Shown here one piece after another: positions 8,772 to 16,335 of a stretch of 50,267 nucleotides of DNA. Within the stretch, counting starts at the first letter, position 1, and each line of letters opens with the position of its first letter. A model generated the notes under the pieces. That model made no database searches and had not been told where the DNA came from. It saw only the letters and a list, made by a program, of their open reading frames with translations. The translations under genes and the position numbers were made by a program. Source of the stretch: Prevotellaceae bacterium (GTDB taxonomy: Bacteria > Bacteroidota > Bacteroidia > Bacteroidales > Bacteroidaceae). Location of the stretch: contig JAQXRI010000109.1 of NCBI GenBank assembly GCA_029218445.1, positions 1-50,267 of the forward strand, in the 5' to 3' direction.

Positions 8772-9407
8772 ATGGAATTCATTACCAATATTACAGCCGA
8801 ACAAATCATAGAGTTTCTTGGAACATTTGCATTCGCCATATCGGGCATACGCCATGCGGCGGCCAAAAACTTCGACTGGTTCGGTGGATACGTGTGCGGC
8901 ATTGCCGTGGCCATAGGTGGCGGTACCATACGCGACGTGATGCTGGGCACCACACCATTCTGGATGACCAGTCCCTTCTATATGCTCTGCACGGCCTTGG
9001 CCCTTCTTTTCGTCGTAACCTTCGCCCGCTCCATCGAGCCGCTGAAGAATGCGTGGTTTGTGTTCGACACCCTTGGCCTTGCCCTTTTCACCATTGCCGG
9101 CATACAGAAAAGCGTCATGCTGGGACAACCCTACTGGGTGGCCATCATCATGGGCTGCATAACGGGTTCGGCCGGCGGAGTAATCCGCGACGTGCTGCTC
9201 AACAACGAACCCGTAATCTTCCGCAAGGAGATTTACGCCATGGCAAGTGTACTGGGCGGATTAGTCTATTGGCTTGTCATACACATCGACAACAGCGTCG
9301 AGCTTGCAGCCACCGTCAGTTTCGGCGTTACGTGCACCATTCGTGCCCTTGCCGTAAAATACCATCTGTCGCTGCCCAAGCTGAAACAGCTTATTGCCGA
9401 GGAATAA
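8772..9407 (+). CDS. TRIC-type cation channel / UPF0126 family membrane protein
   Basis: Inner-membrane protein of 211 residues with two repeated three-helix units. Repeat one contains FAISGIRHAA and GGGTIRDVMLG; repeat two contains LFTIAGIQKSV and AGGVIRDVLLNNEPVIF. This internal duplication with GG-x-IRDV marks the bacterial TRIC family, whose characterised members pass monovalent cations. The frame is open from 8685 but that stretch is translated family A repeat (STFYPLPST), so I place the start at ATG 8772. The upstream AT-rich leader fits. Confidence 0.9.
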   Translation: MEFITNITAEQIIEFLGTFAFAISGIRHAAAKNFDWFGGYVCGIAVAIGGGTIRDVMLGTTPFWMTSPFYMLCTALALLFVVTFARSIEPLKNAWFVFDTLGLALFTIAGIQKSVMLGQPYWVAIIMGCITGSAGGVIRDVLLNNEPVIFRKEIYAMASVLGGLVYWLVIHIDNSVELAATVSFGVTCTIRALAVKYHLSLPKLKQLIAEE

Positions 9408-9424
9408 ACCTTAAAAGCGCAGCT

Positions 9425-9636
9425 ACTGGGGGTGTGGGCGTCCCGCCCGCACCTCGCACACCATCAGCCGCAAAAGAACTTAAAATTTAATCGTGAGTTC
9501 GACAAATTCTATGCATTCATAAGTTAACGTGAGTTCATATTCGTCGAACTCACGTTATTTTTTTTATTCTTTAATGTCAAGCTTGCTTTGACTTCCCTTT
9601 TAGGCGAGGTGCGGGCGGGACACCCACACCCCCAGC
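9425..9636. mobile_element. Family C element with 33-bp inverted ends
   Basis: 33 bases at 9425-9457 (starting ACTGGGGGTGTGGGCG) recur inverted at 9604-9636 with one internal mismatch plus a final-base difference. They enclose 146 bp that include a hairpin followed by a T-run. Parts of the same sequence occur at 46207-46264 and inside cobQ (48407-48422). No open reading frame of note lies inside; MITE-like by structure. Confidence 0.75.
9492..9565 (+). terminator. Hairpin terminator with a competing upstream arm
   Basis: AACGTGAGTTC (9526-9536) pairs perfectly with GAACTCACGTT (9546-9556), followed by a run of nine T, a canonical intrinsic terminator for the plus-strand operon ending at 9407. 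The same 3' arm can instead pair with CGTGAGTTCGAC at 9492-9503 (12 of 12, using 9543-9554). The two pairings exclude each other. Confidence 0.7.
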
Positions 9637-9640
9637 ACAA

Positions 9641-9657
9641 CCTTCTACCCTCTACCC
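9641..9657. repeat. Family A single-arm remnant, copy A4
   Basis: TTCTACCCTCTACC-type sequence directly after the family C end, without an opposing arm. It looks like a remnant or a short insertion. Confidence 0.6.
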
Positions 9658-9676
9658 AAAACATATTAGAACCGGT

Positions 9677-9732
9677 GACGAAATACCTTAATGTGGGGCC
9701 GAAAGGCAACGCCCACATTAAGGTATTTTGTC
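9677..9732. other. Strong 21-bp stem-loop in the non-coding stretch 9408-9925
   Basis: 9677-9697 pairs with 9712-9732 with one mismatch, around a 14-nt loop. The stem contains ACCTTAATGTGGG and is followed by GTTTTTGG. It could be a second terminator, a structured RNA or a degenerate repeat. The motif AATGTGGG appears once more at about 9759-9766. Nothing else that I can name lies in this roughly 500-bp gap apart from elements C, A4 and the promoter at 9843. Confidence 0.7.
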
Positions 9733-9842
9733 GTTTTTGGCCCACGTCTGCATAACCAAATGTGGGTAATAGCAAGCTATTTATAAATAAGGTGGGAAAA
9801 CGAAAATACGGCACTGGGAAAAGGTTTCACCATTTTTTGGTA

Positions 9843-9874
9843 TTGTAAAGAAAAAGTTTTAGGCGTAACTTTGC
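9843..9874 (+). promoter_or_regulatory. Promoter of the outer-membrane porin gene
   Basis: TTGT at 9843-9846, 19 nt, then TAACTTTGC at 9866-9874, the Bacteroidetes consensus layout. It lies about 50 bp before the chosen start codon. Confidence 0.75.
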
Positions 9875-9925
9875 ACCACGAAAAACGATGAAACCATTTT
9901 GATTGACATGACAATAATAGAACTA

Positions 9926-11251
9926 ATGAAAAGAGTGCCGGCGGCCGCTGCGGCACTGGCACTGACAACGACAGCGGCGGCAGCCACGGCCAACGACTCC
10001 ACCGCCGTGGCCGCCCCCTACGACAGCTTCAGCAAATATCGCGTAGGCGGCTACGGCGAGATGGTGGCGGCATGGAAGGACTACGGCACCAACCGCTTTT
10101 TCGGAGGCCAATACGGCAACTCAAAGACCAGCCGCTCTACCATAGCCATTCCACGTTTTGTGGTGGCCATGGACTATAAGTTGTCGAAACAATGGGTCGT
10201 AGGCGCGGAAATTGAATTTGAAAGCGGTGGCACCGGCTCGGCTTACGAACTGGAGAACACCGAAAACGGCGAATACGAAACCGAACTGGAAAAGGGCGGC
10301 GAAGTGGCCATCGAGCAGTTTCACATCACACGCCTCATCACACGCTCGCTTAACGTGAGGGCAGGCCACATGATAGTGCCGGTGGGACTGACCAACGCCC
10401 ACCACGAGCCCAACCTCTTCTTCGGCACAGTGCGCCCCGAAGGCGAGACAACGCTGCTGCCTTCTACATGGCACGAAACAGGACTTGAACTGTTTGGCAC
10501 CATCGGCAAGGGCACAGCCACTTTCGACTATGAGGCCATGGTGGTGGCCGGACTCAACGCCAACGGCTTCGACCGCAACAACTGGGCCGGCGGAGCAAGT
10601 CAGGGCATTTTTGAAGAAGACAACTTCACGTCGCCCGCCTATGCCGTGCGCCTCGACTGGCGCGGCGTGAAAGGCCTGCGACTTGGCGGCTCGTTCTACT
10701 TCTGCAACAACATTGGAGCCAACTCCGACAAGAAACAAACCTACGAGGGACTGGGCCGAATACCACTGCGCATCTGGTCGTTCGACGGACAATACAGCAA
10801 CCGCTACGTGACGGCACGCGCCAACGTGCTGCTCGGCAACCTCGGCAACACCGACGCCGTAAACTCACGCAACGGCAAGCTGTCGAACAACTCGCCCTAC
10901 TCGCGCCTGACGCCAGTGGCCAAACGGGCGGTGAGCTACGGCGGCGAAGTGGGAGTCAACCTGCGCAACCTGCTGCACCTTGAACGTATGCCAGTGGTTG
11001 TTCCCTTCGCCCGCTACGAATACTACAATCCGCAGCAGGAAGTTACGGGCAACTATTCGGCCGACAACCGACTACAGACGAGCATGTGGGTGGCGGGCAT
11101 AAACTGGCGACCACTGCCCAACCTTATAGTGAAAGCCGACTATACAACCCGACAGATAGGCACATCGAAAGTGTTTGGCAAAGGAACCTACAACAGCGAA
11201 AACGAGTTTGCCGTGGGAGTGGCGTTTGTAGGATGGTTTGCAAGAAAATGA
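9926..11251 (+). CDS. Outer-membrane beta-barrel porin-like protein
   Basis: Predicted outer-membrane channel of about 441 residues. The N-terminus MKRVPAAAAALALTTTAAAATA is a signal peptide. The rest alternates aromatic/hydrophobic beta strands with charged turns (YGEMVAAW, FVVAMDYKLSKQWVVGAEIEFE, FARYEYYNPQQ) and ends in a strand, VGVAFVGWFARK. The layout resembles phosphate-selective-porin-like (OprP/O superfamily) proteins, but no motif names a substrate. ATG 9926 is preferred because it gives a clean signal peptide; ATG 9908 and TTG 9899 in the same frame are alternatives. As the first gene of the haem/iron cluster, with its own promoter, it may serve iron or small-anion passage. Confidence 0.82.
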   Translation: MKRVPAAAAALALTTTAAAATANDSTAVAAPYDSFSKYRVGGYGEMVAAWKDYGTNRFFGGQYGNSKTSRSTIAIPRFVVAMDYKLSKQWVVGAEIEFESGGTGSAYELENTENGEYETELEKGGEVAIEQFHITRLITRSLNVRAGHMIVPVGLTNAHHEPNLFFGTVRPEGETTLLPSTWHETGLELFGTIGKGTATFDYEAMVVAGLNANGFDRNNWAGGASQGIFEEDNFTSPAYAVRLDWRGVKGLRLGGSFYFCNNIGANSDKKQTYEGLGRIPLRIWSFDGQYSNRYVTARANVLLGNLGNTDAVNSRNGKLSNNSPYSRLTPVAKRAVSYGGEVGVNLRNLLHLERMPVVVPFARYEYYNPQQEVTGNYSADNRLQTSMWVAGINWRPLPNLIVKADYTTRQIGTSKVFGKGTYNSENEFAVGVAFVGWFARK

Positions 11252-11320
11252 CTGAAAGAGCAGTATGAATACATCAGGAAACCCCTTATAAAAAGTTCTC
11301 CATAGGGTTGGAAAGTTATG

Positions 11321-11398
11321 TTTCACGCCGCGAAACGTACATTTCACGACGTGCAACATACATTTCACGACGTGAAACGTACATTTCACGCCGTGAAA
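11321..11398. repeat. Four-copy 21-bp array of a 15-bp palindrome
   Basis: Units start at 11321, 11342, 11363 and 11384, exactly 21 bp apart. Each is TTTCACGNCGTGAAA or a one- or two-base variant: CCGCG in unit 1, GTGCAA in unit 2. The spacers are CGTACA/CATACA. The period of two helical turns and the palindromic unit suggest a protein-binding array. It lies 35 bp before the imelysin gene and after the porin gene. Confidence 0.9.
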
Positions 11399-11432
11399 TA
11401 TAAATCAGCAAGGCAACAAAAAACATTTAGAT

Positions 11433-12623
11433 ATGCATAAACAGACATTATTTGCGGTGGCATTCCAAACAATTATAGCTGGAGCTATCGCGTCGTCGTG
11501 CAGCAGCGACGACAAAAACGAGACAGTACAGAACGTGGAGCAATCGGCAGAGGAACTCGACTACTCGGCCACCAACGCCAACGCATGGCACAACTACATG
11601 CAGCAGGTGGCAACACGACTGAAGACCGATGCCGACAACCTCTACGACTACTGGTTTGCGAGCTACAAAGGCGGCGAGCCATTCAGCACCACATTCACAA
11701 GCCACAACAGCAGCGCCTACTCAAGCGCACTGAGCTGCATAGAGCAGATAATCGACGGATGCTGCGACATAGCCAACGAGGTGGGGACGGCAAAAATAGG
11801 CGAGCCATACGACTACTACAAGGCCGGAAAGACCACACAGGCACTGTATGCCGTGGAGTCGTGGTACAGCTGGCACTCGCGCGACGACTACTCCAACAAC
11901 ATCATCTCGATATACAACTCTTACCTCGGCAAGACAAGCACCAAAATCACCGGCAGCGAAACAGCCAACACCAACTCGATAGCCGCCGTAGTGGCCGAGG
12001 GCGACGCCGCGCTCGACCTGAAGGTGCGCAACACCATAAAGGCTACCTACGATGCCATACTTGCCATTCCGCAACCTTTCCGCAACAACATCGTTTCGAC
12101 CGAGAGCGAAGAGGCCATGGAGGCTTGCGAGACACTGAACAACGTGCTTGAGCGCGAACTGAAGCCCTACCTGCAGAACAACGAAAGCAAGATAGGCGAC
12201 GAAAGGCTCAACGCCGTGGTTAGGCAGTATGTGGATGCTGTGGTAGAACCCACTTACAAGAACCTGAAGGACAAAGTGGCCGCACTTGTAACAGCCGTGG
12301 CAACGCTGAACGCCAACCGCACCAACGCCAACTTCACCGCCGCCTGCAACGCTTGGCTCGAAGCACGCCAGCCGTGGGAAACGAGCGAGGCCTTCCTCTT
12401 CGGCCCTGTGGCCGACCAAGGCCTCGACCCCAACATGGACTCATGGCCACTGGACCAGGAAGGAATAGTGAACGTGCTGAAAACGGGCAACTGGGGCGAC
12501 ATGGACTGGAGCGGCGACTACGACGAGGACAACTCGCAGCAGGAGCAGGCACAAAGTCTGCGCGGATTCCACACTCTTGAGTATCTGCTGTTTAAGGATG
12601 GAAAAGCGAGGGAAGTTAAATAA
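11433..12623 (+). CDS. Imelysin family lipoprotein (IrpA-like)
   Basis: Periplasm-facing lipoprotein of 396 residues from the imelysin (M75/EfeO-related) family, which is tied to iron uptake. The signal peptide ends in a lipobox, IASSC (Cys near 23). The hallmark GxHxxE reads GFHTLEYLLF near residue 378, and the second conserved block ARQPWETSEAFLFGPVADQGLDP precedes it. Both are the recognised iron-site motifs. It is followed after 6 bp by a di-haem oxidoreductase, the same pairing known for imelysin-type iron-regulated loci elsewhere. The palindrome array upstream may control it. Protease activity was proposed for the family, but a metal-binding role is better supported. Confidence 0.92.
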   Translation: MHKQTLFAVAFQTIIAGAIASSCSSDDKNETVQNVEQSAEELDYSATNANAWHNYMQQVATRLKTDADNLYDYWFASYKGGEPFSTTFTSHNSSAYSSALSCIEQIIDGCCDIANEVGTAKIGEPYDYYKAGKTTQALYAVESWYSWHSRDDYSNNIISIYNSYLGKTSTKITGSETANTNSIAAVVAEGDAALDLKVRNTIKATYDAILAIPQPFRNNIVSTESEEAMEACETLNNVLERELKPYLQNNESKIGDERLNAVVRQYVDAVVEPTYKNLKDKVAALVTAVATLNANRTNANFTAACNAWLEARQPWETSEAFLFGPVADQGLDPNMDSWPLDQEGIVNVLKTGNWGDMDWSGDYDEDNSQQEQAQSLRGFHTLEYLLFKDGKAREVK

Positions 12624-12629
12624 GAAACA

Positions 12630-14081
12630 ATGAAGAATCATAAACGGTACTTTACATCAATAGCAGCCTTAGCCATTCTCGCCACAGCGTGTGAGGATGG
12701 CGAAGGCATGACCGAGGCCGACGTAGAGGTGCCGGAAGGCTACGAGCTGTCGGCCGGCACGGCTACTAACTTCCTCACATCGTCGTTTGCCTACGACACC
12801 GACGCCGACTGGCTTAGCGGCGAATACCAAAAAAGGTTTACACGCGGCGACAGACTCTACGACGATGCACTGACCTCAAGCAACGGCTACGGAGGCGGAC
12901 TGGGTCCGGTGTATGCAGGATATTCGTGCGGCAGCTGCCACCACAATGCCGGACGCACCAAGCCCGCCGTGTGGACGCAGAACAGCAAGGGCGAATATGG
13001 GTCGGGCGACTACGGCTTTTCGGCCATGCTCGTTTATGTCACACGACGCAACGGTGCCTTCTTCCAAGACTACGGACGAGTGCTGCACGACCAAGCCATA
13101 TACGGCGTTAAGCCCGAAGGCAAACTGAAAGTGGAATGGCAGTATATGAAAGGACTATTTCCTGACGGCGAGGAATATGAGCTTTGCCTACCAAAATACA
13201 CCATAACAGAATGGTATGCCGACAGCATAAAGCCCGACGACCTGTTCTGCACCGTGCGGCAACCGTTGCGCCACGTAGGATTGGGACAAATGATGGCCCT
13301 CGACCAAGAGGAAATAGAGGCACTGGCCCGAAAAAGCAACTATCCGGAATATGGCATCAGCGGACGATGCAACTACATAAACGAACGCGGCCGACTGCGA
13401 CTGGGCCTGTCGGGCAACAAGGCGCATCACGCCGACCTGACCGTGGAACTGGGCTTTTCGAGCGACATGGGAGCCACCAACAGCCGCTATCCCGAAGAAA
13501 TATGCGAGGGACAGAGCCAAATGCAGCAAGGCAGCATGATGGGGCTGACCTACGACCAGCTCGACGTGAGCACCGAAGACATGGAGAACGTTGACCTCTA
13601 CCTCCACTGCCTCAGCGTGCCAGCACGACGCAACACTACAGATCCGGTGGTGAAAAAGGGCGAACAGATGTTCAACAAGGCCAAATGCCAACTCTGCCAT
13701 GTGGCCACGCTGCACACCAAGCCCCGGGGAGCAACGCTGCTCAACGGCACCAACATACCTTGGCTCGGCAGCCAAACCATACACCCCTACAGCGACTTCC
13801 TGCTGCACGACATGGGCAGCGAGACAATGGGCGCAGGACTGAACGACAACTACGTGAGTGGACTGGCGCGAGGCAACGAATGGCGAACGACGCCACTGTG
13901 GGGCATAGGCCTACAGGAGAAGGTGAACGGACACACCTACTTCCTGCACGACGGCAGGGCACGCAACCTCACTGAGGCCATACTGTGGCACGGTGGCGAA
14001 GGCGAAGCGTCGAAAAACATTTTCATCAACATGTCGAAGGACGAACGTTCGGCACTAATAAAATTTTTAGAGAGTCTATAA
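12630..14081 (+). CDS. Di-haem oxidoreductase (DHOR / DUF1111 family) lipoprotein
   Basis: Predicted periplasm-facing c-type cytochrome of 483 residues, distantly related to di-haem peroxidases. Lipobox LATAC at residue 21 indicates lipid anchoring. Two haem-binding CXXCH motifs are present: CGSCH at residues 100-104 and CQLCH at 353-357. The C-terminal TPLWGIGLQ and FLHDGRARNLTEAILWHGGEG are typical of the family. The 6-bp gap to the imelysin gene indicates one transcript. Haem attachment would need the cytochrome c maturation protein encoded at 17486. Its redox partner and substrate are unknown; iron reduction or oxidation beside imelysin is an inference. Confidence 0.93.
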   Translation: MKNHKRYFTSIAALAILATACEDGEGMTEADVEVPEGYELSAGTATNFLTSSFAYDTDADWLSGEYQKRFTRGDRLYDDALTSSNGYGGGLGPVYAGYSCGSCHHNAGRTKPAVWTQNSKGEYGSGDYGFSAMLVYVTRRNGAFFQDYGRVLHDQAIYGVKPEGKLKVEWQYMKGLFPDGEEYELCLPKYTITEWYADSIKPDDLFCTVRQPLRHVGLGQMMALDQEEIEALARKSNYPEYGISGRCNYINERGRLRLGLSGNKAHHADLTVELGFSSDMGATNSRYPEEICEGQSQMQQGSMMGLTYDQLDVSTEDMENVDLYLHCLSVPARRNTTDPVVKKGEQMFNKAKCQLCHVATLHTKPRGATLLNGTNIPWLGSQTIHPYSDFLLHDMGSETMGAGLNDNYVSGLARGNEWRTTPLWGIGLQEKVNGHTYFLHDGRARNLTEAILWHGGEGEASKNIFINMSKDERSALIKFLESL

Positions 14082-14093
14082 AAGAATTAAGAA

Positions 14094-14344
14094 CAGAACT
14101 TTCCCACCCTTTTCTATGCAGTGCGGTAACTTGCTCCCCCTCTAAGATAGAGGGGGGTGTCACGTAGTGACGGGGGCGTATGAACCGCCGCATAAGTAAT
14201 ATAACTCCACTGAGGCAGTACATACTCCCTCCCCCCGTTGGGGGACTCCCCCTACCTTAGGGGGAGAGCAAGTTACTGAACTGCATTGGTTTAGCTTTAA
14301 TGCTTACATATTATAACGTTATTCTAAAAGGTGGGAGAGTTAAG
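14094..14344. mobile_element. Family B MITE-like element with nested insertion, copy B2
   Basis: Ends ACTTTCCCACCCTTTT (from about 14098) and AAAAGGTGGGAGAGTT (14327-14342) match B1, as do the inner arms around TGCAGTGCGGTAACTTGCTC and GAGCAAGTTACTGAACTGCA. Where B1 has a short loop, B2 carries about 105 extra bp rich in CCCCC/GGGGG blocks, with GTCACGTAGTGAC at 14159-14171. The element separates the imelysin/DHOR genes from the next porin and could end or weaken transcription between them. Confidence 0.8.
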
Positions 14345-14381
14345 AATTAAAAAATGAAAGATTAAAAATATAGGCAGGATT

Positions 14382-15596
14382 ATGAGAAAAACAATAATGG
14401 CGGCACTCGTTGCTGCAATAATGCCACTTACGGCAATGGCACAACACGAGGAGGAAACTGAAAACGGAGTGATGTCGCTCGCAGGCAAGGAAGGCTTTAC
14501 CATTGGCACAAAGAAGGGCGACTTTGTGTTTAAGCCCTACATGATGGTTCAGACCTCGGCCTCTTACAAATTCTACGACGACGAAGGACTGGACAAGGCC
14601 TACAACCAAGACAACGTGGCCAACTCGGGCTTTGCCATCCCCTATGCCATAATAGGCTTTACGGGCAAGGCATACGACAAGGTGACGTTCAACGTGTCGG
14701 TGAATGCTGCGGCCACGGGAGGCAACATTCTGCAACAGGCGTGGCTCGACGTGAAGCTGAAAGACGAGGTGGCCTTCCGCGTAGGAAAATTCAAGACACC
14801 ATTCTCACACGGCTATCTCACCACACTCGGCGAAACGCTGCTGCCACAACTGCCAACGTCGCTCACGGCAAGCGTAATACTGCCCTACTCGCTCAACGCC
14901 GTAACGCCAAACATTGGTACGGGCTTCGACCTCGGAGTGGAGATGCACGGACTGCTGGCAGGAAAAATAGGCTACGAGGTGGGACTGTTCAACGGCACTG
15001 GCTCGACCGTAAACACGGCCACAAAGACCTTCAGCGACGACTGGCACATACCGTCGCTGCTCTATGCCGGACGAGTGACGCTGATGCCAAAGGGCGTGAT
15101 GCCATCAACACAGGGCAACCCCGACCGCCTCGACGAAGACAAATGGATGGTGGGACTATCGACCAGCCTCAACGTCGAAAGCGAAAACGAAAGCACCAAC
15201 GACTACAGGGCCGGACTGGAGTTTGCCATGCTGAAGGAACGGCTATACCTTGCCGCCGAAGCCTACTACATGCACGTAGGATTTACTGAACGCCAGAAGA
15301 TAAGCGACTCATACAACTACTGGGGCGGATATGTGCAAGGCGGTTATTTCGTGACCGACCGGCTGCAACTGGCGGCACGCTACGACCTGATGGACCGCAA
15401 CGGCAGCGGCAAGGACGGAATGCTCAACATGCCCGCCGTAGGACTGAACTACTTCTTAAAAGGCACCGGACTGAAACTGCAGGCGATGTATCAATACACG
15501 GGACGCACAGGACACGAGACACAGCTCGACCGCGACAACGACGACCTCGGACTGACCACCCACTGCGCCACCGTGCAACTGCAATACTGCTTCTAA
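14382..15596 (+). CDS. Outer-membrane porin, phosphate-selective porin O/P family
   Basis: 404-residue outer-membrane protein. The N-terminal signal peptide ends MPLTAMAQ. The body shows porin O/P features: FKPYMMVQTSASYKFYDDEG, QQAWLDVKLKDEVAFRVGKFKTPFSHGYL, GFDLGVEMHG, and a C-terminal strand ending in phenylalanine (CATVQLQYCF), which suits beta-barrel assembly recognition. The family name reflects Pseudomonas OprP/OprO; the substrate here is unproven. The gene lies 22 bp before the cytochrome lipoprotein, so it belongs to the haem cluster. Confidence 0.9.
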   Translation: MRKTIMAALVAAIMPLTAMAQHEEETENGVMSLAGKEGFTIGTKKGDFVFKPYMMVQTSASYKFYDDEGLDKAYNQDNVANSGFAIPYAIIGFTGKAYDKVTFNVSVNAAATGGNILQQAWLDVKLKDEVAFRVGKFKTPFSHGYLTTLGETLLPQLPTSLTASVILPYSLNAVTPNIGTGFDLGVEMHGLLAGKIGYEVGLFNGTGSTVNTATKTFSDDWHIPSLLYAGRVTLMPKGVMPSTQGNPDRLDEDKWMVGLSTSLNVESENESTNDYRAGLEFAMLKERLYLAAEAYYMHVGFTERQKISDSYNYWGGYVQGGYFVTDRLQLAARYDLMDRNGSGKDGMLNMPAVGLNYFLKGTGLKLQAMYQYTGRTGHETQLDRDNDDLGLTTHCATVQLQYCF

Positions 15597-15618
15597 AAAA
15601 AAGTACAAACATTGCAGT

Positions 15619-16335
15619 ATGAAGAATAAATTTCGTAACTTTGCAGCAGCCATAATGGCCATGGCCGTCACCTCTGCCTGCGACGACGGACGAATATACC
15701 CCGACTCGACCACTACCACACAACGCGAGGGACTGACAATGAAGCTTACCGGACACTTGACCGGCACCAACAGCTGGGCTGATGGCTACACTGTGGCGGT
15801 GGCGGCCTTCGACGACGAAAGCCCTTACGCCCTGATAACCAAAAACATTACAGGCGAAGGCGACGTGCAGATAGTGATGAACGCCATTCCGGCCGAGGCG
15901 ACACAGGTGGAACTGTGCATTATCGACCGACTCAGGACACGCATTGCCACCATTGCGCAACAGAACACGGCAAGCCTCGGCGACACGCGCGACACACTGA
16001 CGATGGACGTAGGCACCATCGACTTAGGCATGATGGCACTGCTGCAACAGAACGTGTTCACTCCTCGATGCGCCGGATGCCACGGATTGAGTTCACACAC
16101 GGCAGCCGGCATCGACCTGACCGAAGGCAACACCTACAACAACATTGTAGGCAAGCCATCGAAACACATCGAAGGAAAAAACATAGTCAAGCCAAACAAT
16201 TACGACGAAAGCGTGCTCGGGCTGATGCTCGACACCAACCTGACGTCAACTTGGGGCTATGACCACCAAAGGGCCGACATTAGCGACACATGGAGAAAAA
16301 TACTGAAAGACTGGATAGAAAACATAGAACAATGA
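15619..16335 (+). CDS. Mono-haem cytochrome c lipoprotein
   Basis: 238 residues with a lipoprotein signal (lipobox VTSAC, Cys 21). A central beta-rich part (residues 40-130) has no recognised family. A short C-terminal cytochrome c-like domain carries one haem site, CAGCH at residues 151-155, followed by SSHTAAGIDLTEGNTYNNIVGKPS and a candidate methionine ligand in LGLMLDTN. This last arrangement resembles the small cytochrome modules fused to envelope proteins in Bacteroidetes. The stop codon overlaps the next start by 4 bp, so translation is probably coupled. Confidence 0.88.
   Translation: MKNKFRNFAAAIMAMAVTSACDDGRIYPDSTTTTQREGLTMKLTGHLTGTNSWADGYTVAVAAFDDESPYALITKNITGEGDVQIVMNAIPAEATQVELCIIDRLRTRIATIAQQNTASLGDTRDTLTMDVGTIDLGMMALLQQNVFTPRCAGCHGLSSHTAAGIDLTEGNTYNNIVGKPSKHIEGKNIVKPNNYDESVLGLMLDTNLTSTWGYDHQRADISDTWRKILKDWIENIEQ

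Noticed and set aside
11072..11389. Minus-strand open frame coding a 7-residue repeat (KCTFHVV-like)
   Set aside because: It is the 21-bp palindrome array read as protein and then the antisense of the porin 3' end; no promoter or start context supports it.
11321..11398. Possible CRISPR array
   Set aside because: Spacers are only 6 bp and nearly identical, units are 15-bp palindromes, and no cas genes are present.
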